This document shows, in pieces, positions 10,257 to 22,710 of a DNA stretch of 64,000 nucleotides. The position numbers and the translations under genes are program-made. The stretch is taken from the NCBI GenBank assembly GCA_003971905.1, contig RSEE01000001.1:1612001-1676000 (forward strand). Reading direction: 5' to 3'. This DNA comes from Moniliella sp. 'wahieum' (Eukaryota > Basidiomycota > Moniliellomycetes > Moniliellales > Moniliellaceae). How positions within the stretch are numbered: the first letter of the stretch is position 1; every line of letters starts with the position of its first letter. The notes beneath the pieces were generated by a model. It did not search any database, had not been told where the DNA came from, and saw only the letters and a program-made list of their open reading frames with translations.

Positions 10257-12266
10257 ATGTCTCTCCTCCCCCGCCATGGCGGCGACGACGACACCCCGAC
10301 AGGCCCGTGGACGCCCACCGCCGCCGAGAAGGCGAAGAGCATGCCTTCCTGGATGCACGAGGGCCAGTATGCTCGCGGTACGCACCTTGCTCCCACCCAT
10401 GCAACCCCGACTGGGAACTGACCCCGAAGGCAGACACGAGCTACGTGCTCATTGGCATCTTTCTTGCCGCCGCGGCCATGGGCGTGCTACGGCGGGTGCG
10501 CCGGTCTGGCGTGCGCGGGCAGCGCTACGCCTCTGTTGTCCTACGCATCCTGGCAGCGGTCGGGTCTTGGCGCTGCTGCGATGCCTAACCTATCAAACGC
10601 TTCCCCCTAGCCGCTTTTGGTCTTCGCCCTCCCTCGCTACCATTCTGCTCATTGCCGCCTTCTTTGTGGGTGAGATGGGCATGTGCTTCGGTCCCCGCCC
10701 TTTATTGGCGCAACCGTCTCGTCGGTCGCCCCCCTTGCGGTGCGAGGCGGAATGATGGCTACCGCCATGTGTTTCCCTGGTTTTGGGGCTGGCACTCAAG
10801 GTCAACCCCTTACGTGGCTCTTGGGCGTGTCGCACGAGAAATTGCAGGTCTACCACCAATGGCTTGCCAGGATTGTCTGTTCTTTTCCGGGTCCACACCA
10901 TCCCCTTCCTTTGGCAGCCAGGGCACGATGATGCTCCGTGGCCTGAGGCAGGATTACTCATCGGACTATACCACTTGGTCCTCTGGCGTGGCGTGCCTCG
11001 TCATCATGATGTGGATGGTGCTGACTTCGAGTAAGTCCGGTCCCGGTTCATCCAGCGCCTGGAATTTGCGATGCTGACCCAAAATCCCCTTTGTTTTCAA
11101 TGGTTAAAAGCGTCTTTTGTGCGACGGCTAAACTACGAATTCTTTGTCTTTCAGCACCTCGTCTGCACGATTGGCATCTTGATCCTCATGTTTATCCACA
11201 CTGCCAACTCCATCAACTCCTGGGACTACCTCTGGGCCACAGTGGCCGTCTGGGGCTTTTCCACGCTGCTCAAGTGGTCTCGCATCATGATTGGGAGCAC
11301 GTTTGGGTGTGCGTTTGACGCGTCGCTAGCGACTGAGGAAGGCGTGTTGCGAATTGCGGTGCAAACCCCCCTCTCTTGGCAGGCGGGGCAACACGTCTTT
11401 GTTCGCTTCCCCACCGTGCACCCCTTGACCTCCCACCCCTTTACTATCACTACCCTTGCCCGGGGCGGGGGACGGGATAACATGATGGTCTTTGTCGCTC
11501 GCGTCCGCGATGGACAGACCAAACTGCTGCACGATGCCATCCTCCAAACTTCGCGGTACGGCGACGTAGCAGAGCGGATGGGGTTCTCCGTCGTCTGGCC
11601 GAACCGGGGTCGGTTGTGTCCACCCCCGTACAAGAAAACGGGCAAGAGTTTGAATCTGATACGAAGGTGCATCTACCGGTCGATCGCGTGGAAGCCCACA
11701 CCTCAACCATCGTTTTGCCTGCGGTGATTGATGGCCCGTATGGGGAAGCAGCACGGGTGGCGCAGTACCCCACTGCCCTCCTCTTGGCTGGCGGGGTGGG
11801 CATGACCCGCATCCTGCCTACCGTGTTGGAAGCAGTACAGGCGGGGCGCAATGGCAAGATTCCTCTTCGTACCCTGCACCTGGTCTGGGCTGTACGAAGT
11901 ACGGATCTGCTTCCGTGGCTGGGGAGTGGGTTGGCGACGGGGGTGGCCGCATTGGAGGAGATGGGGGTGGAGATCAAGTTGGATCTGTTTGTTACCGAGC
12001 AAACGGAGATCGACTGGACACGGTTGGGGCCCCAACCAGCCTGGAACCTTCACACCATGCGTCCTGACCTGCCGGGATTGGTGAAGGGCTGTGTGAAGGA
12101 AGCTGAGGAGATGGGGCTGCAGACGGTGAGCGTGTCGGCGTGCGGCCCGGCTTCCTTTACGTATGCCGTCTCGTCAGCGATGGCGAGGGAGAATCTGTCT
12201 CTCCTTCTCGGCCAGAAAAAGTCGGTCAAGGAGATTGTATTGGACGAAGAGCTCTTTGGGTACTAA
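10257..12266 (+). CDS. ferric reductase-like transmembrane protein (FRE/NOX family), several frameshifts
   Basis: Predicted plasma-membrane flavocytochrome that moves electrons from NADPH via FAD and two haems to extracellular ferric (or cupric) ions. The start at 10257 opens a short exon, then an intron 10378-10433 (GTACGC..CAG). Membrane helices follow. The first haem-binding His pair is split over frames (VYHQWLA ... VHTIPFLW); the second is in FQHLVCTIGILILMFIHTAN, after an intron at 11031-11110 (GTAAGT..AAG). The FAD site is HPFTITT; NADPH-binding elements are DGPYGEA, LLLAGGVGMTRILP and SACGPASF near the C-terminus. At least five frame changes occur between 10550 and 11640, while the last 200 residues are open to the stop at 12264-12266. 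Length is about 620 residues, in the FRE range. Family identity is firm; metal substrate is inferred. Confidence 0.85.
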
Positions 12267-13121
12267 ACTTCTCTCTTTCGTTGTCATGACCCTGTCTTGA
12301 TCGGGTCTTGATCACCTCATCTACCTCCAACTAACATCCTGTGTTGATAAATATATATCTACGGAGACGATTGAAGGCATGTGTGCCTACTACGAGAATA
12401 CAATGCATCTGTGTCATCGCACCTCCTGCTTGGGCTAGATATTGCCTGTTGGCAGAGTTGACGACGTTGAACGTTGACGATCCAATGAACGAAACGAGAA
12501 CAAGACACGAGGCTGACATCCAATGGCGTAGTAGGATGAGGCCGGAAGCATAAAAGAAAACGAATGCTTGGAAAGTGATCCATCTTTCTTCCTTAGGATG
12601 CAGTCCATCCCATCCTATTGTTGTAGCTATGATTCGAGAAAAATGTGCCCTATCGAGCATGATGGATCGATTTCGAGATGATGACCATAAACAGGCCGAG
12701 ACGTTCAAAATCTGAGAATCACTGACTACCTTTTGGAGAAGGTAAAAGAATGCTCTCAGCTGGCAAGTCACATGTGATGCCACGAGTCACTCCAACACCA
12801 CTTGTGTGCGCGAGCACGTGGTGGGGCTTTTCATCATTCTTCCGCCGTCTGTACTAGTAGTCGTCGTTCAGTACGTTCATTGAGCGTATCCTATGAGTCC
12901 GCTGGGACAGTAATAGGGATGGCGGATCTATCTGAGATGACTACGACAACTAACATGCCCCTTCCTCCTTAGCGTGTTGAGATGCGCCCAATCCTCTTTA
13001 TCACACCCAGGGTGGGATCTGAGAGCAGCTTGCGCTGTTGTCTTTGTCTTACCATATGCCATCAATTGGGAATGAGAAGAGGAGCCCCAAAATAGCCTTT
13101 CACAACCGGCTTAGTTACTCT
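12267..13121. other. convergent intergenic region
   Basis: About 850 bp between the 3' ends of the ferric reductase (plus) and GAPDH (minus). AT-richer, no recognised gene. A 150-residue minus-strand open frame (12331-12783) shows no family features and is probably chance within the two 3' UTRs. Confidence 0.45.
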
Positions 13122-14244
<1,123 letters not shown>

Positions 14245-14855
14245 AATGGTGGTGTGTTGGACGGTATGGGAGGTGGGGGGATAGATGCTGTGTGGAACTG
14301 GTGGGCAAGAGGGGTGGTGTGGTTGGTTGCCAAATGCGGCAAAACGATTTATTACCTGTGAGACGCATGGGCGCAAACCCCTCTCGGCGTGAGTGCGATG
14401 CGCGAAAAAGCCCCTGAGAGGGGGCGCTGCTCCACTTGCGGCGTCTTGGCCGAAACCGGAAGCCTTCACGAGCGGATGACCGCCCCCCCCGCCTCTTTCT
14501 GGGCGGTCGGGCGTTGTCTACCATCTCTGTCCACCTTGTCGACTGAAAATCCGCCCCGTAATTTCGACCCCTGCAGCAAACGATGCGATGCAGAACACGC
14601 CGCACACGTACCAATAGGGGTATACAGCTACTAGCATCCATGCCCGTGTTTGGCATTGCTGTTTGGCCAGCCACGCAGAGGATTCTCCCGGGAGAAATGG
14701 TGCGAAGGCCGAGGTCAAGTGAGAGCGATAGAGCGGCCCGCCATAGAGTGTGCTAGGATGGTATCCCTCAGGCCTCATTGTTGGATGTGAGTGTTTGAAC
14801 ATGATCTCAACAAGTGGTGTGGATGTTAGGAAGCTTAAACCAGCTGAATACACAA

Positions 14856-14923
14856 GGGCGGATAGCTCAGGGGTAGAGCGCTTGCTTAGCATGAGGTCCG
14901 GGGTTCAATTCCCTGTTCGTCCA
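14856..14923 (+). tRNA. tRNA-Ala(AGC), anticodon stem incomplete
   Basis: The acceptor strands GGGCGGA and TTCGTCC pair with G-T wobbles. The D-arm (GCTC AGGGGTA GAGC) and T-arm (CGGGG TTCAATT CCCTG) are normal. The anticodon loop TTAGCAT gives AGC. After the loop only a single G stands where the 3' strand GCAAG should pair with CTTGC, so 4 nt are missing and the gene is 68 nt long. Everything else matches eukaryotic tRNA-Ala closely. Either a 4-nt sequence or assembly loss, or a damaged gene copy. Confidence 0.75.
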
Positions 14924-15536
14924 TTTCTTTTTGGTGGGATTTCCACTTTTTACCTTGTTGGATAACCCACACCACCACCACTCCTACACGTCAAGGGCCA
15001 ACGGATCCACGGGTACCCACTGAGGTCGACGGGTAGACGGGTGCGCGCGCGTGACACGGCCGGCAAGTACAGAGGCAGGGCGGGGACAATGGGACGAGCA
15101 GACCGGACCTGAGACGAATACCGGGACCCGGGTACGAGTCGCGTAAGGGCCAGCCCCCGCCTAAGTACTACTAAGGAGGGGTGGTGGTGGAGGACTGGAA
15201 GATGACATCGACTATATGACACCTCTCATAGAGAAGGATTAGGGAGGGGATACGCTGACGAGCATTCCGTTTTCTCGAAAAAGGTCTGTTGCCTATTTCC
15301 TGTCCAAACATAAAAGCCGATCGGCACCGCACCGTCCACATGCGGCGCAATGATGAATGCATGGTTCCTGACCTGTCCCCGTCTCCCCTATCATTTCTCA
15401 GACCAGCAGGACCAAGGCAGGAAAGCAAAGCTCGCCAAGGAGCGAGGGAACGGGCAAGGTAGCCCAAAGCGAGCAGAGCAGAGCAGAGTCGAGCCGAGCA
15501 CAGCAGAGGAGAGAGAAAATACCAAGCGCTTAGCGC

Positions 15537-15946
15537 TTACCTCTTCCTAGACTTGCTCTTGGACCCCTTTGAGCTCTTTCCCTCCCATTGGGCGAGGTAA
15601 TCCACGCCGGCCTGGCGGGGAGTGCGAATACCCTGGGCCAAGGCGGCGGCGTACGCAGCCTTATGTGGGGCCAAGGGCGGCTGTGCGGTGGGGCGGGGTA
15701 GATGGGGCAGGAGGCTTGGTCGTGCGTCCTGTCGCTACCACTGCTCCTGCGGCTGCGTGGGCGGGGGCGCAGTCTTGGTTCGTCCTGCGGTGGGGGTGCG
15801 GCCGGGCGGGGCGCGGGCGGCAAGGGAAGCAGAGGAGGCGGCACGCTGGGCGCGTGTCTGCATACACTGCGGTCAGCTTCTCGTGTTGCACGCAAGAGGG
15901 AATGGGGACGGACTGGCTTCTTGTACGTCTTGGCTGATCGGCCCAT
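15537..15946 (-). CDS. small conserved-looking basic protein (MGRSAK N-terminus), frameshifted
   Basis: The open frame starts MGRSAKTYKKPVRPHS at 15946. A terminal segment in another frame reads KAAYAAALAQGIRTPRQ, then GVDYLAQWEGKSSKGSKSKSRKR, to a TAA at 15537-15539. Between them a Pro/Ala-rich linker must change frame at least twice. Total length is about 136 residues. Basic N- and C-termini suggest a nucleolar or ribosome-associated protein. Short fungal proteins beginning MGRSAK are familiar to me but I cannot name a family. The stop lies in AAGAGGTAAGCG, which also looks like a splice donor, so a further 3' exon is possible. The N-terminal and C-terminal segments are convincing; the middle is not. 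Confidence 0.5.
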
Positions 15947-16101
15947 GAGAGGAGGGGATGGTAGTGCGCCGGTCAGAGCGTTACAGCAGTAGCGGTAGCA
16001 GGACAAAAGTTAAGTAGTTGGAGCCTGGGGGAGCAAGAGAAAAAAAAAGCCATCGCATGGATGGGATGGCTTTTATCTGCCCTCTTCCCTTGCACAACAT
16101 G

Positions 16102-16187
16102 TCTCCGATAGTTTAGTGGCTATGACACGTCCCTGTCACCTTTCAGGACGTGCGGACGAGACCCGGGTTCGATTCCCGGTCGGAGAG
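16102..16187 (+). tRNA. tRNA-Asp(GTC) with 14-nt intron
   Basis: The acceptor TCTCCGA pairs perfectly with TCGGAGA; the discriminator is G at 16187. The anticodon stem CGTCC (16128-16132) is followed by CTGTCA, giving anticodon GTC. A 14-nt intron (16139-16152) sits one base 3' of the anticodon, the standard nuclear position. The 3' stem GGACG (16154-16158) then follows. The T-arm is CCGGG TTCGATT CCCGG. The intron itself contains a second GGACG that could compete for pairing in the precursor. Mature length is 72 nt. Confidence 0.93.
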
Positions 16188-16511
16188 GATTTATTTTTTC
16201 TGCCGCCTCAAGAGCTCCCCTGCCCGAAACCCTCTGTTCCATCTGTTCCATCCAGCGCGTCTATCTCCTGCACCATCTCGAGTCTACCAGACAGAACCTA
16301 CCGCCCCACTCCACTCTTCCACCCCACCAGGCCTACGTCAACAACGGACAAGGCCGCGTGAACACCAAACGCAAATGCAAATGCATATGCAACTGCAACC
16401 GCAGCCCCCAAAACAAACAAACAAAAAAGCACGTCGGTGGAGGAGGCAGAAGCAATCGGGAGTATAAGAACTGAAGACCTAATAAGAACGACAGGACATG
16501 GACGGACGTGC

Positions 16512-16562
16512 CAAGCGCAGATGCAAAAGCAGATGCAAAAGCAGATGCAAAAGCAGATGCAT
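16512..16562. repeat. 12-bp tandem repeat (AAAAGCAGATGC)
   Basis: About four copies of a 12-bp unit ending GCAGATGC. A related looser run of GCAAAT/GCAACT hexamers lies at 16370-16402. No gene is recognised on either strand at this spot. Confidence 0.8.
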
Positions 16563-16956
16563 GACGTCCGGTCTCTTGGTCGAGATGCAGGGGTACGTGT
16601 ATAGGGGGGTATTCAGCGAGGTGGGGGGGGGGGGCACAGGGATCCTGTCTCGATCGCAAGCCAGGACCCCCAACCCCAACCGAGACGGTCGACCCGAGAT
16701 AAGGTGCGAGCATGGAAATGGAAGAGTGGAGGTAGGACGGTACAGTAGTTGGTTGATGAATCGCCGACCGAAGAGCCCCCTGGTTCGGCTTGCCTGGCTT
16801 GGCGTACACAGGGTGACTGGTGAGCTAGTGACGTTCAACCGTTGGAGTAAGGGGAGGAACGGGGGGCCGGAGGCGCTCAGGCGGCGCTGGAGCAGTGGGA
16901 TGAGAGAAGTGCTAGAGTAGTGGGTAGTGGGGTACTAAAGAACGATCGTGGTGAGG

Positions 16957-19900
16957 CTAGAGTCCTAGCGTGGTAGGAGCGAGAGAGAGGCTTGGTATGT
17001 AAGTCGGACGGTAGCACATCAGGTTCCGGGGCGGGTGCGGATGCGGGCGGGCCGAGGTGACGTTCAGTTTGGTTGAGCACCCGCCGTGGTCCGCGTCTGG
17101 TAAGCAAAAAAGCATGCACAGGCGTCGCAGGGTTAGCAATGGGGCAGTGGGACAAGCGGAAAACAGCAAGAAGGAACCATAGGACAGTGGGACGAAGCAA
17201 GGACGTTAACGTACGAGAAGAGGTAAACGCCGGCGCAAGGAGGATGGAAGCAAAAGAGACCCAAGTGGTGATCAAGGTAGCCACTTCGTTCGACACATCA
17301 TCCACTTTGGCCTTGGCGTTGGCCACCGCCTGGTGCGGATCGGCTATCGCTTGGAGCAAGAGAGAAGGGCGGCGGTGCACCCGGGAGACCGGGGGTATGC
17401 GCTGAAGAGGTCTGAGTCTTGGCCAAAGCTTGGGAACGGGTCGAAACCTTTGTGGAGTTGGAGGGGGTCTTGTGAGCTCGGGAGCGCTGAACGCGGTGGA
17501 CGTACATTGGATCGGACGGCTCGTCGACCCATTCGGAGGCAGGGTGAGAATGGGAACGGGGAGGAGAGGGCGCGTGGGACAAGCCCTCTAGTCCGTGAGA
17601 CGGGGGAAGACCTAACCGTCCTTCTGGCGCTGGGCGACGCATCTGTGCGACGGCACGCTCGAATTGGATACGACGGTGGCGCAAGACGGAGCGCATAGTG
17701 GCCTCGGCCTCGAGTTGGGCGGCGCTCTGGATAGTCAGACGAGAACCTACTTCATCCTCCTGTCTTGGGGGGAAGTTGACGCGTCGGCGATTACGGGTAC
17801 GTTCGGCTGGTGGCCCTACGCCCAACGCACGTCGGAGTGCCATGACGATCATCCAACCGCTTCCTACCACCCCCCTTCGGCCGTGGGGCACGTCAATCAA
17901 CCCGTACTGGACTGCCTGCGGGAGCGTGATGGGTTGGCCATAATCCTCATCGTCGGCCCAGAGGAGCGGACGACGTCGGGTAACTTCGCTAATCAGATCA
18001 AATCCTTCTGCCGTGGTGTGCATGGTAGCGTCCCGCAGTGCGCCCCGAGGCACCACCTCTACCTCATCTTGCCATCCACCTTGTTCCGTGCTGTGCAGCA
18101 GAGACCGGAGGTGTGCCTCGACCGTCTCTGGCTCAGTTATGTCGGCCTGAGCCGCGAGTTGGTCCGCGCTGCCGCTCGAGAGCGCCTCGAGACCCAGAGA
18201 CAAAGCGTCCCCCGTCTCTACCAGCGCAATATCGTCCTCCATCTCGACTTGGGCCTGGGTCTCAGGATCCCACGGTTCCTCAACTTCCTCGGGTTGCTCC
18301 TGTTCCTCCTGTTCCTCCGGGTCCTCCCTCTGGGGCATTTCGCGCCACGCCTCGATTTCCCGTAACATATCCATCACTTCGGCCGTGTGATCGCCCGGTT
18401 CGGGCAGCAGGTCCGACGGCGCATCGTTCCACCCCCACCCCGAGATACTTGCATTACCACGCTCGGTCGTGGTGTCGGAACCGGAGGCAAAAAGAGGCGT
18501 ACTGCCGCTCGGTACCGACTGGGGAAGAGGGAGGCGAGCACATCGTTGGCCAGTCGCTGAGCGGCAATCGCGTACCGGTTGCCCATCCCGCGGTGGCTGG
18601 GTCCATAAGCTTGGGCTTGGGCTTGGATTTGGACTTGATCACTTGGCTCACGTACCTCTCGCTCCGGTTCGTCTTCTGTGCTTTGCTCCGCCTCGGCGTG
18701 GTACGAGCGGGCGTGATGCGAGGCACGGTACGCGTCGCGCAACCGCTCATTATCCTCGATCGCCCGTCCCAACCGATTATCGATCGCATGCCCTTCCCGC
18801 GTCATCTCAAGATTGGTTTGTTCCAGTTGACGAATCTTGTGCAGCAAGCGACTGACCAAGTGGTCCATCTCTTGTTCCTGAGTCGGGGTCAGCGGCCGCT
18901 CCCAGTCCAGCTCCGGTTCCTGTCTCCGCTTGGACCCCCTCGACAGGCCCAGCGGCAGCGGCTGGGACACGTGTCGCGCATGGTGCCCGTGGTCGAGATG
19001 CTAGACGACGGTGTCGTTGAGCTGGTGCGCGGCTTCTGCCGCAGCAACAGCCGCTGCCGCCTGCAACTCGTCCGCCACGCTCGCGCCCGCGCCAGCAAAG
19101 GCGGGCGGGAGGTCGAGGTCGAGAAGGTGGGTGCTTCCCTGGTGCTTGGGTGGTGGGTGTGCTACCGACGACGAGGTGGATGACAAGGAGGCGATGGAAT
19201 CGCGCGCGCGCGCTTCGCCCTTGTTCCAACTGAGCGGGAAGCCAGACGAAGTCTCGGTCAGAGTCGAGGTCGCGTCCTGATCGTGAGGAGGATGCGGCAC
19301 CAGCGTGTGGGACCGGGATAAAACGCCGTCCAAGTCGGAAGCGTATCGAGGGCAGCCAAGCGAGTGCGAGGGTGTCGATCGCCACGTGATGCGTGGGGGG
19401 AAAAGGAAGGAGAAGTAGAGGGGATACGCGTACGTTCTTCTTGCCGTTCGAGGTGGGCGTTACGTTCGAGGACGCGGTCCAGTTCGTCACGCAGCAGGCC
19501 AAGTTCGTGGTCGAGGTGACGCAGTCTAGCCCCTCCTTCACGGCGATTACGTTCAGTATCGGACTGAAGCTGGGTCAGGCGTTCGAGGAGCATCATGTTT
19601 TCCTCTGTGAGAGTGTCCATGCGGCGTTGAGCCTCGGCCTCTCTGGCTTGGGCCCGCGCTACAGCCGTTGGGTCCGCCGCGGGCCCCGGGAGACGAGCGC
19701 ACGTTACCAGCCCTTCTTCCTTGGGACTGGGGAGAAGAAAGCTGCTCTGGTCCGAGTAGACGGAGCTCAAGTCGGATGCGCTGGGGTGGTGCCCGACGCG
19801 CTGGGAAGGGCGCGAGGCACGCGGTCAAAGTAATCGTGGGTATGAAGGTCGAGGGAGTGGGCCGAGCTGATGGAGAGGGAGGAGGCGTGGCGCATACGAT

Positions 19901-20590
19901 GCGCTTGCCTGTCCTGGAGGGAGGGAGAAGCAGAGGGGACAGGGAGGGGACGGAAGGTGCTCGGGGTGCGGCGGTGGAGGGGACTGGGCTGAGCAGGGCG
20001 GGAAGCATGGTGCGCTGAAGCGGACGACACGGTGCGGGAGTGGGAACGTGAGTGGGAGTGGGAGTGGGAGTGGGAGTGGGCAACAGAGGGCGAGCGCGGC
20101 GGCTGGGCGAGGTGAAGGTTAAGGTTACGATTGACCAAGGCGGTGCCGACGCGCGCAGCGAGTTCGAGGTCGCGTTCGCGCTGACGAATGACCCTGCGCG
20201 CCTCGCGCAGCATGTTCTGCAGCTCTGTACGCGGCAGGTGCTGGTAGCTGTCCGACTCGCCTTCGGTCTCGGTCTCGCCCTCGGTCTCAGTGTCGTGGTC
20301 GTGTCGGAGGAGGGGATGGAAGAGGAGGAGCCGTGGCGGAGGCAGCCAGCTGCGACCGGACGGGGGACGGCAGCGGCAGCGGCCGCGTGCGGGTGGGGCT
20401 GGACTGGGCTGGTGGGGGCGAGTGGGTCGACGGGCGGCGGACTTGGCGCGGCGCTCGAGCTGTTTGTGGACGGGGCGAGGTCGAGGCCGAGGTCGGAGTG
20501 GTACGCGGGGGAGGGTGAGGGCGAGAGGGATGGCGAGGGCGAGGGCAAAGGAGACGCCGAGGGCGAAGCGGGCGGCGGGAGCGGGGGCAT
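16957..20590 (-). CDS. coiled-coil protein with HAP1/Milton/BICD-like motif, frameshifted
   Basis: A long minus-strand locus read across frames. It starts MPPLPPPAS at 20590 with a Ser/Pro-rich head. Next comes LQNMLREARRVIRQRERDL, directly followed by ELAARVGTALVNRN (about 20200). This resembles the DLELAARIGQxLL signature of HAP1, TRAK/Milton and bicaudal-D motor adaptors. A Ser-His repeat follows, then two coiled coils (LTEENMMLLERLTQLQSD with LLRDELDRVLERNAHLE, 19650-19440; MDHLVSRLLHKIRQLEQTN with DNERLRDAYRA, 18880-18720). Then an acidic Glu/Pro run (MDMLREIEAWREMP, 18377), a 250-residue region and a hydrophobic segment LITTWVSFASILLAPAF near 17230 that may be a tail anchor. Probable introns start at about 19430 (GTACGC) and 17214 (GTACGT). 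At least five frame changes are needed. A dynein/kinesin cargo adaptor role is inferred from the motif and architecture only. Confidence 0.55.
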
Positions 20591-22028
20591 GTGGTGGAGA
20601 TGGTGGTGGTGGTGGTGGAGTAGATGGAGATGGGGGGCATGGAGGGACACATGCCCAGATGCCCAGATGGTGTTTGGATCCTTGTTGTGTGAATGTGAAA
20701 GCGAGACCAACGCAGCCGACACGCCGCACGGCGCCAGTGTGCCTCTGTCGATCACCGCCGGTGTGTCCACCTGCAACATTTCATTTCCCCACAGAGTAAG
20801 CTGAAGCACCGCCGCTGGGGTGGGATCTGGGAGGGCCACCTCCCCCCGCGAGAGACGGTTGCACGGCCCCCCCGACCCCACATCCACCATCCACCATCCA
20901 TACGCATGTCCTGGCCACCGCCTTTGGCCAGTCCCAACCCCCCCCCCTCCCGTCCGCATCGATCGCACTCTGTTTTGGCGGGGGCGCAAAGAGTGCAACC
21001 GCGGTTGGACACATGAAGGCGACAGAGGGCCGCCCGCTCCGGCGTTCCTGTCGACGGGGGGCACGTCGGGCCGGAGCGTGGCACAGCCGACGCACTGATA
21101 CCCACCCCATCCTTCCTGATCGGCATGGAGAAAGGGAGACACCCAGTGGCGCTGTGAGATGCATGCGATGTGATGGGGACAGGCAATCCTAAGCGTATGG
21201 CATATGGAGAGAAGGGCAGCGAACCGGGTGGGTGGGAAGCCAGCCAACTAGTGGTGGTGTCGGTTGCTCTTTTCATCCGTAGGACTTGGTTGGTGTTGCC
21301 CGCCACCCGGGGGGTGGTCCCTTTTGCAATGAGTGGAGCAGGCCGCGCACCGTCGGGAGGAGCATCGCAAGCATGGTAAGGCACGAACGATGGCAGGACG
21401 CCATGATACCTACCCTGTACCTCGTTAGATGAAGGGTATGTTAATAGTGGAGTAAACAATCAATGGCTAGCGTTCCCACGGTCCCAAAAGACAAACAAAC
21501 CATTGAAGCAAAGCCCTACGTACCCATAAGGGCAGATGCGGCGAGGAGGATGCAGCGGGGCAGGTCAGGTGAGATGTGTGCATACGACGCAACCCATAGA
21601 AATGTGCCCAGTATGGACAAGGAAAGTCGGCCTAAATCCGGGTTGGGATTGGCGCGATGGAATGGGACGTCGAGGGAGCTAGAGAGAGAGATGGTACAAG
21701 ACATGCATGACATGATCCATGACGCATCGTTGCATCATCACCAAGCGCGCTTGAGCCTCCTGAGAAAAGGCCTGTGAGGGTATCTAGTGCCGGGAACGCC
21801 TTATCGATATCAGCCAACGCCTGGCGATTGCTTTGGTCCGTCTCCGAAGAGAGACTTCCTGTTACACGTTATTACACCGTGCTTGTCCAGCCATAATACA
21901 CGTCTCATCTCTCCGTCCTATACCAACTCATGCTCGCACTCACCCCCCAGCGGCAGCACTGTAACAGTACATAATGTAGGCCGCATGTCCGGACATCTCT
22001 CGTCTGTATAAAGCTGTCATCACGGCGG

Positions 22029-22240
22029 TCAAGCTCCAAGCTTCAAGCCTCATGAGCAGCTTCAGCCTCAAGGAAGGCTCGTGTTGAAGAAGGACATCGC
22101 TGTAAGCTACTTGCCAGCGCCGACAACAGAGGGCGAACGCTGTGGACGGAAAAAGCAGTGGCATGATCAGGAGAGTGACCCTCTGGCCTCACTATCACTG
22201 CCTATTAGCTTCAAGCTTCAAGCTTCAAGCTTCACTAGCT
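22029..22240. repeat. CTTCAAG/AAGCTTC short repeats
   Basis: AAGCTTCAAGCTTCAAGCTTC-type repetition at 22207-22240 and a looser version at 22029-22075. The same 9-10 bp word recurs at about 25376-25390, 25478-25505 and 60231-60240, so it is dispersed as well as tandem. Confidence 0.7.
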
Positions 22241-22336
22241 TCACTGGCGTCCGGGCGTGTCTGAGCACCTCTAATCTCAGGTCCAGGACGGAGGAAGCCA
22301 GAGGGAAAGCGACGCGGGAGGAACGGTGGTGTCGAT

Positions 22337-22426
22337 GATATGGAGAGAGGAAGCGATCGTCGATCGGGAGATAGCAGCGGGCTAGGTCAAGATAATCGAG
22401 ATAGTGTCGATAATGGCGAATCGATA
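22337..22426 (+). promoter_or_regulatory. GATA-site cluster upstream of ammonium transporter
   Basis: Six GATA cores on the same strand within 90 bp, at 22337, 22370, 22391, 22400, 22409 and 22423. They lie about 700-800 bp before the ammonium transporter ATG. Fungal nitrogen regulators of the AreA/Nit2/Gat family bind GATA and control ammonium permeases. Binding here is inference from density and position. Confidence 0.45.
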
Positions 22427-22710
22427 CCTATACGCCGGTTGCTCCCGGGCTGGGTAGCGCCGTGCGGGTGCCAAGGGACGCACAGGGGCTGTCTCCGCCA
22501 CACGCGTGTCCGGTACAATGGGTCTGCGCCCCATCTGGCCCGCAGGCACCAGCGCACTGCGCCAAAGCAAACCCCAGCTGCGTGGCTGCGCCTACTAGCT
22601 ATACTACCTGCGCTGCCAATTCAAGCTCCAACGCCCCGGCGCCACACCGACGCCATCGCCGATCATCGATCATCCATCCTGCATCCTCACTCAGCCGTGG
22701 CGCCGCCCCC

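Noticed and set aside
12331-12783. 150-codon minus-strand open frame between ferric reductase and GAPDH
   Set aside because: AT-rich region of two converging 3' UTRs, no motif, no conserved codon pattern.
19553-21247. 564-codon minus-strand open frame
   Set aside because: Pro/Ser-rich text from a GC-rich, repeat-rich stretch. The ordered coiled-coil pieces lie in other frames of the same strand, so only part of this frame (the MPPLPP start) is used.
21463-21817. Small open frames on both strands (104 codons plus, 61 codons minus)
   Set aside because: No domain, no matching continuation in other frames, and no splice structure that extends them.
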